NCBI GenBank assembly: GCA_000469685.2
Contig: LS997565.1
Coordinates: forward strand, 48,108,336 to 48,172,335
Reading direction: 5' to 3'
Length of the DNA stretch: 64,000 nt
Source: Haemonchus contortus
Taxonomy: Eukaryota > Nematoda > Chromadorea > Rhabditida > Trichostrongylidae
Below are positions 10,901-19,300 of this stretch, in pieces (position 1 is the first letter of the stretch; each line of letters begins with the position of its first letter). Position numbers and translations under genes: made by a program. The notes beneath the pieces were generated by a model. The model was given only the letters and a program-made list of their open reading frames with translations, did not search any database and had not been told where the DNA came from.

Positions 10901-12561
10901 GCGTATGGTCGTAACCCGTGACCTCGCACCCTTTCTAGACCTCTGCAAATTTTGAGATAACGGTGAGGTCAGAAATGAGGAAGGATTGCTCATTGTACGC
11001 ATATTGTAAAACACTGAGTGGTCGATCTGACGCTTCGGCGATTTAGATCAAGGTAAGCCTCTCGTATACCGGGTTCGAGGGGTCTCTAGTCTAGAGAACT
11101 GTCTTGGGTTTATCTCGCCTTATTATAGAGTCAGTCTCAATGGTCTTTTCGACTTTTTAGGCTCTGACGAAGGCGAAGTCGCCGAAACGTTAGCCCTATA
11201 AAGCTTAGAATCTTGGAAAGGCTGAAACAAATAAACATACATATTTTGATGTAATTATGACTATTAAGGGATTGCTGATGTGATATCCCTTTTCGCGAAT
11301 ATTCTTCTTCGTTTGAACCGTGAACTCGCTCTGGGCCAAGAATTTCAGCATGTTGTTTCGAAACTCGCTGCTGCTAGTAGCATGAGTTTCGTAGCACATA
11401 TGTTAGGAAATATGTTTATTACTGTCAATCGATTTACGGCTATTTGCCTCATGCACAAACACGCCAAGGTTGGTCGAATGCAATCACGATTTAGCATAAG
11501 ATTTTTATTTGGATAATTAATAAAACGAGTAGAAAGACTAGTTCAATCCATGTGTAACATTGAGGAGCATTTTTGCATGTCCCTGATTTATAGAGTATTT
11601 TTTCCAGATTTGGTCTCGAAAGAACGTGTGGATTGTTATAGGCACTCAGTATGTTGCAAGCTTTGCTGCTTGTTCGTATCTATTATGGTCGAAGCTGGAG
11701 TATATTCAGAACAGCGATGGGACCACTAAATTGAAGGGCTTTGAGAAACACATTGACGTGGTCTGTTGACTTATCGTAAAAGCCATTACTACTGAGAAGT
11801 TCTCTGTGCAATAACAACAGAAAATATTTCTTAAAAATGATTTTACAGCTCATCAGGAGCACATTTGTTGGAACTTGTGCGATTTATGCTTCAGTAACCG
11901 TTGTTCTCAATGCAAGACTGCTCTTTGTTTGGCACAAAATATCAAAAATGTCTGATTATGCACGACATAGTCGAAGCGAGAAGGCAAGAGCTATTTACTC
12001 CGGACCTGATAGACTTCACTAATATCAACAAGACGGCTTTTTTGTTTTTTGCTGTACCTAAAGGAACAGCAGACTAAGCTCCCCTCGAAAACTAGCTATA
12101 AATGTGACTCGAAATCCGCTCAGGTTTTCAATTCAGAATCTTCTAATGTACACAATTTTTGTGTTTGTCTTCACAATGCTGATGTGCTCTCAACAATTTA
12201 CTGTAGGGATAGCAGCAGTTGCCAACAACAACGATATGTATCTGTGGGCGAGCAGACAAGTCAGTTTGTCTACCACTCTTTTTTTTCTGTAAATCTAGTA
12301 AGAAAGACCAGCCGACACCAACAAAAATTGCACTTCTGGATTTTAGGGGGAAAAATCCAATTGATCCACTTTTAAGATTGCTTAAATTGTTGGTTTCAGT
12401 TTTTCTGGATAAACGACGTCATGGTCAGTATACCTCCATTTTTTGTCTTATTATTCTGTACTGAACTTCGGAATGCTGTGCTCAAGTTATTCCGAAGAAA
12501 GAAAACTTGTGCTACTGTCAATATCGTCGTTACTGCTTTACATACAAGGACTACCAACTAA
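7977..12561 (+). CDS. Seven-TM chemoreceptor, Srg/Srv class (B1, intact)
   Basis: Predicted serpentine receptor of 298 aa, a G-protein-coupled chemoreceptor expected in the membrane of sensory neurons. The exons are 7977-8100, 11269-11468, 11608-11760, 11849-11983, 12137-12259 and 12400-12561. The phases are 1,0,0,0,0 and the frame is open throughout. TM1 is in exon 1, TM2 and TM3 in exon 2 (ending with an NRFTAICLMHKHAK motif), TM4 in exon 3 (from IWSRKN), TM5 in exon 4, TM6 in exon 5, and TM7 in exon 6 with FFWINDVMVSIPP and then FCTELRNAVLKLF, the usual end of these receptors. The start follows a likely trans-splice acceptor. Intron 1 is swollen to 3.2 kb by a Penelope-like element. Intron 4 begins with GC instead of GT. 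B1 is the only B copy here without disabling lesions. The 7TM assignment is firm; the exact sr subfamily is not. Confidence 0.82.
9213..9262 (-). ncRNA. Second hammerhead ribozyme motif (inverted arm)
   Basis: On the - strand the arm repeats the same core: CTGACGA (complement of 9246-9252), stem II GGCG/TGCC with loop AACT, GAAA and CGTT. Stem II keeps four pairs because a C to T change turns a G-C pair into a G-U pair. Stem I is weaker than in the right copy, because AGCTC replaces AGCCC. It may be less active. Confidence 0.7.
9448..9849 (-). pseudogene. Second copy of GIY-YIG endonuclease domain (inverted arm)
   Basis: An open frame of 133 aa equivalent to the C-terminal third of the Penelope protein. 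It has the cysteine-rich linker CDTPDCLVCPSNRRGDC, then VIYEIRCQTCGAEYIGETGR, the RTRIKEH segment, a glutamate in LEACWI and an asparagine in INRKEE. It keeps GETGR where the + copy has GETWR, so the inverted copy may be nearer the ancestral sequence. The last residues differ from the + copy through a frameshift. It has no reverse transcriptase and no start context of its own; a remnant. Confidence 0.75.
9873..10955 (+). CDS. Penelope-like reverse transcriptase (C-terminal part) plus GIY-YIG endonuclease
   Basis: A 360-aa frame that begins exactly where the inverted arm ends, so its ATG is fortuitous and the RT is N-terminally truncated. Residues about 2-18 (RGLAMGQRLAPVLAIAYM region) are a late RT motif. 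The catalytic motif RYIDD follows at about residues 37-41, then LPFLNIQV and TKWYRKPSC, features typical of Penelope-like RTs. A cysteine cluster (CDTPDCLVCP) at about 232-241 leads into the GIY-YIG nuclease: VIYEI, YIGET, RTRIKEH and the glutamate of LEACWI. The front RT motif with the first catalytic aspartate is missing. GETWR replaces GETGR. Normally such proteins nick DNA and prime reverse transcription; this one is probably inactive. Confidence 0.85.
   Translation: MRGLAMGQRLAPVLAIAYMSKNEKPILDRRPVLYSRYIDDCLIICPTQEEMDICFDILNNQADQIKFTRERPRENWLPFLNIQVQLARGTVQTKWYRKPSCKNILIHYRAHPIRTKQSVISNMFRVASKVSSDTDLKTESLDTARRIAVSNGYPNRCKGSQRREHFPPRRIYERAPVNKVTFCLPFISDEMSRAIRACVTRCDLKEEVMVAEIPPGELCRQLVRNRLYDILCDTPDCLVCPSNRRGDCMRAGVIYEIRCQACGAEYIGETWRPLRTRIKEHLEGLRKSRTQTPLGMHRVLCHDGNELTISVTVLALETETTARKALEACWISARDPQINRKEERMVVTRDLAPFLDLCKF
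11154..11202 (+). ncRNA. Hammerhead ribozyme motif in Penelope 3' region
   Basis: The core is in the right order and spacing: CTGACGA (11164-11170), stem II GGCG/CGCC with loop AAGT, GAAA (11184-11187), then CGTT and the expected cleavage after 11191. Stem I forms between TTTTTAGGCT and AGCCCTATAAA with a bulged C. Stem III is only ACGT folded on itself, so the ribozyme should work mainly as a dimer. This minimal stem III form is known from Penelope-like elements. Catalytic activity is inferred. Confidence 0.8.
11984..11985 (+). other. GC splice donor of B1 intron 4
   Basis: Exon 4 ends AAG and the intron starts GCAAGA. The matching B4 site reads GTAAGA, and A genes have GTAAGG, so a T to C change in B1 is likely. 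GC-AG introns do splice in nematodes, and AAG|GCAAGA fits the stronger consensus they need. The exon frame is kept only if this site is used. Confidence 0.7.
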
Positions 12562-12609
12562 ACGAGCTCACGCTTCACTACCGTCGGGGTGTCGAAATAT
12601 GTAAGATTG

Positions 12610-13117
12610 CAGTAGCGCTCAAAAGCCTTCGGCCACAGATTTTTTGGCGTTAACTCTTTTTGTCAGTGGAGATAATCGTGTCTAATTTTGATATATTCAA
12701 CTAAACCACATTTCATACTGTCCAACACTATTTGAGTGTAAAATAGCAATATCCACGTATCTAAGAGCAAGGTGTTGCTGCGGTAGTAGACTTCCCTGAA
12801 AGCAAAGAAGTTGGCGACGTGTGCAGTTACCTTATGCGCCTTTTCCTCCTTCGCTATGTTCTGTCTTAACTCTCGTACACTTAAGACTTGGAAATGAGGC
12901 CTCAAAAGGTCCATCACATTTCCAATTGATTTGAAATCAAGCTCCTTGAGATATGTGGTACATGCTCAGATTTCAGGTTAATATTGGGCAATATTTGCAA
13001 TACACCCATGCACCTCTACATATTGAAATTTCACATGAATAGAACCAGTAGGAAAAGAATCGCGACTAAAAAGTACGACTGAAAGAGCATTTGGCCGAAA
13101 ACTTTTGAGCGCTACTG
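12610..13117 (+). mobile_element. Tc1-like MITE, copy 1
   Basis: A 508-bp element with terminal repeats starting CAGTAGCGCTCAAAAG and ending CTTTTGAGCGCTACTG. TA follows the right end; the left flank reads TG instead of TA, probably a point change. The interior is related to the copies at 14986 and 56346 and encodes no transposase. The B4 flank at about 52050 has TATTTACAATTTT uninterrupted, which is the equivalent empty site. Confidence 0.85.
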
Positions 13118-14985
13118 TATTTACAATTTTGTCAAATTTGAAAATGGAAAAGAAAAGTAACTCGTCGATTGAAGTAAGGCGAAATAAGGTCAATGGTAGT
13201 GTAATTGTGTTATTCAGCTCGTTATACAACTTCCTATCCTGCTGTTATACTTTGTGCTCCTATATGATAAGCATCTTATGAGCCGCATTATAAACAAAAA
13301 TAGTTCGAACTAGTTGGACCGGTCTTCATTCTCTATGACTCCACACAATTCGTGGCAAGTCATTGTTTGTTTCCAAATAACACTCAAGCATTTTTTGTCT
13401 TTTCTGAATAAATTAGTTCCCTGCAATGGATAAGCTGGTTTCCAACCAGGTAAGACGATTTCCATATGTCTCATCATAATTAGGCATTGGGAGCAATACA
13501 GCCCACAGGAACAGGCAGATTGGTCCATGATTTTCTCAGCGTAAAAATTATTTGCGAACATCTCAAATGGAAGAAAGACAAGAACTTTAAGTACATACCC
13601 TCAAATCAAACCTTCCAAAAACCAGGTGACTATAATGAGAAAGCTATAAAAGTGATTTGCCACCATTTCATTTTGCCAAAGACTAAAAGAGGAGAGAAAT
13701 AAGAAGGAAGAAGTGCAGTAAGCATTATTTACTAAATTTAAACACAATCGCAATGAATGCAGTGACACCAAGTCCACAAGCGCAGAAACCTGTGTGCAAA
13801 TGTGCTTCTTTCAAGAATTACATCACTGCAATTACTCATTTCTAACTGATCAGCATGTGCTCTATCGTAGGTATGATGCATTGAAAACCATTCTTTCAGA
13901 GAGAACATCTTTTTTCAAGTTTTTTGGGTGATAGGGGTCACGCAAAGAATAAGAGAAAGCTACGACAAAGGAAGTGTTCACTAGTGGACCCTCATCTCAT
14001 GAAGCGCTTTTTATCTAGTCGATCGAAACTGGTACACTATAGGTGCTTTGCTACCGGTACGAAGCTCACGTCAGAAAGCCTCTGGATTTTAGGATCTTCA
14101 CAGTACCGAGTCAGGTCTTACCGAAGATTGATCCACTATGCGCTCTCCGCTTAGGTCAAGCCACTACCGCACGTTCCTACTGTGATCAGTTATTTACGAA
14201 ATTGGATCGGCCAACAGTAGTGAATCGCCATAGCAAACTGCCCCAATGCTTTCGTACGGCAATGCTCGAACGCGTGTGTCAGAAAGTTGTCGAGAAAAGT
14301 TGATCGAATTGCTGATTGAAGCTCTTCCTTATTCTCCATACCCACCACACCAGGCAGCAATAAACTTTCTTTTTTCGAACGACTGAACACTGGACATTCT
14401 GAAGAAACTGTCCTTCTCGAATTCTCAGAAATCAAAAGACCAGATTGGCATAAGAATGGGATTAACAACGTCGTACCACGATGGTTAAAGAAATGCAGAA
14501 TCGAATAGGACCTATTTCGGATGGAAATGTTCTCTTTGGGCCGAACTCTCGGTCCCTGAAACTGAGTTGTCAAACGGCAAGAACATTCTTTACAATCCCT
14601 GATTTTATTCAGGTTTACAGTCAGATTATAGAAACACGATCATACTCCGAGCACTTGTTTTTGAGAGAAAGCCAATTTTTTTATACTCTGTACGATAAGC
14701 TGTACAGCGGGTGACAATCCGCCGTTGTTTAATTGCAATTATTCACTTGGCCTTAAAATGTATCCAGTGAATAATTTTCTTTTAGAAAAACAGTTTGCGT
14801 TGTTGTTTGGATATCCAGTGATTCACAATCCTGGGCAATGATCAAGGATACAAACGTGATGTAGCGTCGCATGGAGAGCCCGTGCCGCTTCTAGCGTCAG
14901 TGCTCGATCTTACTAAACCCTGGTTCTGAAGGCTGTCTGTATTTCATCCTTGCTATGATCGATAGCCCTACCATATACATACATA
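13118..14985. other. Spacer between B1 and A1, no supported gene
   Basis: Blocks at about 13340-13700 and 13860-14710 match the spacer downstream of B4 (about 52190-52550 and 52740-53700). The stretch near 14580-14710 also matches 36710-36840 upstream of A3. The three copies share open frames only in part and differ by frameshifts, so I read this as non-coding unit sequence, perhaps with A-gene regulatory elements. Confidence 0.5.
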
Positions 14986-15509
14986 CAGTAGCGCTCAAAA
15001 GTTTTCGGTGATCTGGTTCTTCAGCCGTTTTTTTTAGTCGTAACTCCTTTCCTACTGGATCTAGTCATGCGAACTTTCTATATTTGGAGCGTGGGTGTAT
15101 TGTGAATATTTACCACTATTAACTTGTAGTCTGACCATGTTCCAGATATTCCAAGGAGCATGAACTCAAAATCTACTGAAAATACAGATAATGGCCCTTC
15201 TAGAATCTCCTTCCTTCTTGTCATGTCTAAAGTGCGAGCGGTGATGCCGAAGACAATAGATGTAAAAAGCGCACATAAGGTGCGAATAAGTGCAGACGTC
15301 AACAGCTTTAGTTTTGGCAAAATCTGCTACCGCAACAAACACCTTGCTCTACCTGTGGATAATGCAGCTTCACTGTCAAATAGTGTTGGGTAGGATGAAA
15401 TATGCTCTACTTAAATATTTCCAAATTTCGCGCGATTTGGTCCACTAAGAAAAAGGGTATGAACGAAAAAGCGTCAAAGCATTTCACCGAAGACTTTTGA
15501 GCGCTACTG
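14986..15509 (-). mobile_element. Tc1-like MITE, copy 2
   Basis: A 524-bp element with CAGTAGCGCTCAAAAGTTTT at the left and ACTTTTGAGCGCTACTG at the right, flanked by TA on both sides. Its interior matches copies 1 and 3 in reverse complement, so it sits in opposite orientation. The homologous spacers upstream of A3 (about 37090) and A4 (about 53965) lack it. Confidence 0.88.
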
Positions 15510-16355
15510 TATGTATGACTGTGCCGCCACAACCCATAATTTTGCTCACTTCACTAGTATAGCGTTCAATTACTAAAGGAATGGAGAAATTAAGAGCGAA
15601 CCTCGACGTAGTGATATGGCCAGATACCGACATTGACAAGTATTTTCGAATGTCTGTGTTTTGGAAGATGATAAAAACAGTGTGTTAGGGGTTGTAAGCG
15701 CAACTTCTTTCTGAGGAACCATGACGTTCACCCGTATGTCTTCTTCGATCTTCTTTATAACCCGTATTCCATATGTTCAGAGAATTAGCAAACTCTGTCC
15801 TCATGCCCTTTTACTACCTTTTTGTCTAACCCTATAACATGATAGTTGGCTTTAAACGACTTGCTTAGTTTGATATGCTTCTTCACTTCGTGTCGTTACA
15901 GTAGAAAGTTGAAAATGTAAGAATCATCTAATGTAGACTCCCTCACATCTCTGAAATTGTCATATTCGGTGGAAAGGAACTTCTAGTCGACACGTTCAAG
16001 AGGGTGCAGAGTACATAAAGGTAGTGGTGAATACAATGGTGATTCAGTTGAGATCCATTCATCATTTCTTGCCTTCTGTCAAACTGTCAGTTTCCAGACA
16101 GTTGTACTCCATTACAAGCACTCCACGGTCCAAATATTTTCTCTTTTATGGCATAATGCGTTCATACGTAGCGGCGATAACAGCCCGATTCTTGTAGTCT
16201 TTTTTGAAGGGCAATCAGACTCGTTGTTCAGAAGGGAGTCGTAAGCAGTAACTCCTTCAGATTTAAGTCTATTCTCTAACACAGCATTGAAAAATGTGTT
16301 TTTTTTGAAGTTTACGGCTATTTACCACATGACTTTCCTTTTTTACTTGAAGGAA
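15510..16355 (+). promoter_or_regulatory. Presumed 5' flank of A1
   Basis: Related to the flanks upstream of A3 (about 37130-38289) and A4 (about 54000-54242), including the last 100 bases before the start codon. The first exon is preceded by a pyrimidine-rich run and an AG at 16351-16352, three bases before the ATG; this may be the trans-splice acceptor. No core promoter is obvious. Confidence 0.4.
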
Positions 16356-19300
16356 ATGCCAGTAGGCATACTGCAAACTTTATTGGAGACTTTTATTTTA
16401 TTTTTCTACACATTCACTCTACTCACTATAGCAACATCAAGAGAGAAGGTATTCCGTAGTGCGTTCTATATTCTATTTATTTCTACAGGTTAGTCATCTT
16501 GCTATACTGGATATACTTGGATGTTCTCTGTTGAAATGATTTTGTTTTGGAGTAGTATACAAACACCTTCCTTTAGCGGTCAGAAGGATGAATATCGCTG
16601 GGCGTCTCTTCTTTAACATAAATACACCACTCCGTTCCACCTTCAATACATTCCATAAGTTCCTTAGATATCCAACAGAGTTAATGCAGCAGGAAAAGGT
16701 GCAATAGAAGCTCCTTATTGTGTTCTATTGCATTCGCATGCAAAACCGCCGCAAAAATTCCAATGGCTGCTTTCATAGTCCGCCGGCCGGCCAGCGGACT
16801 ATGAAAGCAGCCATTGGAATTTTTGCGGCGGTTTTGCATGCGAATGCAATAGAATGCTAGGGGAAGGAGGGAGGCAGACAGTGTAAGGCAAACAGTCCAC
16901 GCCCCTTCGAAGGTTGTTTGTTTTCAACCCCTCGAAGGGGCGTGGACTGTTTGCCTATCTGTCTGCCTTCCTCCTCCCCCCTAGCACTGCCTCCGCCGGC
17001 ACGCCGACTCGCCGGCCGGCCGGCGGACTATGAATGCAGCCAATCAGGTCCACCATCTAGGATTCAGGGGAGTGATCAACATTCGTTTCAATCAGGTTAC
17101 ACCAGAACACATCAAGCGAAATGACGGGAAATATCAAGGAAAAAGTCAGTAAGGTCAAATGAAATAAAAAGAAACAAGCCACACCACTTAGCGCTTACCG
17201 ATAGGATTGGATGAATATAGATGGCTTGTTTCGCATCTTCAACATCATCCCAACTTTTATCGGAGCCCTCATCAGTGGTTTTGGCTCAAAGAAAATGAAG
17301 CTTATCATAGAGATCGTCAATTCAATAAAATTCTGGTAAAGGTAGAAGTGGGTGAGGGGATACACCTAAATCAAGCTCAGAAGGCATTAAGTGTAAAGCA
17401 AACGACAAAAAAGGGTAAGTAGGGAAAAATGTGTCACGACAAAAGCGAAGAGTGAAGATTGGGGAGGGCAACCTGCACCACCTCAGAACATAATAAATCC
17501 GATATCAATACGAATACAAATAGAGAAGAGATAAAATGATGTTAAAAGCAACATGGTGATTCAAAGGACATACTGGAAGGTGCAAATTAGTTGTCCTTTT
17601 TGTGGCTGTGATCTCTAAAACTCTCTTGAACGAATTGTGACGACACAAAAAGTCGACTATTCAAAGGCGTCATTACCATCGTTCAGGCATCGTCGACATC
17701 ATGTCACTTCTTTTTTGTTTCGTTCTCCGACTGAACAGCGAGCTGGGTCTGAGCCGCGAATATCGTTATGTTATACTTTATTCTATCGCCGCTGGAAGAG
17801 CAATGCTAACAGCTCATATGCTTGGAAATGCGTTCATCACTTTCAATCGATATTCCTCCATATGCTTGATGCACAAGTATAATAAGGTATAGTACCAGTT
17901 GAAAAGGGCCTCAACTCAGTTAGGAATCAGTATACTTTCAAGAAAATCCTTATAGAAGCTCATTAAGGTATCAGTATGTAGTGCCGCTAAGGCATCTATT
18001 TTTATGTTTATGTTTATTACGCTGCTAAGGCAAACGGAGTAAAGGACAATCCTCTAGAGTCAACATAATAGACCATGCGAGATCCTGGGTAAAGGGACGG
18101 ACTTAAACGTGGTCGTTCGCTCCAAGGGACGTAGTAGTAGTCGATAATGGTGTGCAGCACCTTCAATAACTGGCACTTTGCGTTAACACTATCACAGCTT
18201 TCGAGCAGGTTAGCCCATCGTATGCGAGAAAGATCACAGAAGATCAGATCTATGATTGCAAAAGTTTATGTGTGACGATTATACAGTCCTAAATGCAGAC
18301 ACAGCCAGTCCTTTTTACAGTTTCCCTGGAACGAGCAGCATCGGCTGGAAAAGTAAGCGGTGAGACATTTTGTTTAGATATGGACGCAAAGGAATGTTTT
18401 TATCATCATAGCTATCCAGTATGGTGTATCAATTGCCGCAGTTGCTTACATAGCAAAATCGAACGTATTGTACACTCAAAGCGAAGACGGAACGTATAAA
18501 TTTCGAGGATTAGATCCAAACGTAGCTATGGTGAGTTTCAAACGTTTTCAAGATGTAGTGGCTCACTCTTTTAGTAAGTAGTTCATTTACTTTGTGCTCG
18601 TTCAAAGTGTCTAATATAAAAACAAGTAATCAAGCTCTTTTTGCGTAACGGTCATTGCCCATGTTGCTTCAAACGTGCGGACAGCAGTAGGTTGAGTGAG
18701 GCTCAATGGGAAGCGGTTTTTGAATATTGACACCCTGTTCAACTTTTCAACCTTATATTTTTTCTTGAAAGGTAAATATTAGTGAAGCAAACTGGCAATT
18801 CTTAATAACATCTCAGAAAGGAGTTGGAAACAAGCAAGATCAAATTGAACGAATCACGTTCGGGCACGATTTTGAGTTCTGGTAATATCCACAAACAACT
18901 ATGATCACCTGCGCTTTCCATCAGCTTGCACTTGTTGCTTGGTTCTACCTAGAAGCAGCGAAAAACTTGCCTATTTCTCTCATGCTCTTTGGAAGATGCT
19001 CTCGGCAAAAGAAGAAGGCGAAGAGCATCTGTTCTCGAGTGCAACATCTCAGCGCTGTACCAGCAGGACCTCTAGTGGAAGGACTCCCGAAGTTTCTGCT
19101 CCGCCAATATATGGAAACCCACCCGTTCAAAATAATCTGTCCCGAAAGTTTCACACTGCGATATGACTCCTATTCTGCCGTGTAACAGATTCAAAACGGA
19201 ACGATCATGTGCTCATGGAAGTTTAAAAACTATTTGATCTCAAAGTGAACTTGCTGCCGCCGATCACTGCTGTGAAAGATACTCTTTCGATATGAGTTTA

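Larger units (their letters stand above)
9111..11253 (+). mobile_element. Truncated Penelope-like retroelement with target duplication
   Basis: The element body is about 9123-11241, flanked on both sides by TATTTTGATGTA (9111-9122 and 11242-11253). B2 has a single related CGATGTAATCATG site at the same intron position (about 31813), which is the empty site. From left to right it holds an extra tail of about 49 bp, an inverted copy of its own 3' end (about 9172-9872), a truncated reverse transcriptase-endonuclease frame (9873-10955) and a 3' region to 11241. Partial inverted copies are common for Penelope-like elements. The front half of the RT is missing, so it cannot move on its own. Confidence 0.85.

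Noticed and set aside
18901..19185. 94-codon open frame in A1 intron 3
   Set aside because: Matching intron sequence in A3 and A4 does not keep the frame; the region lies between exons with correct splice sites.
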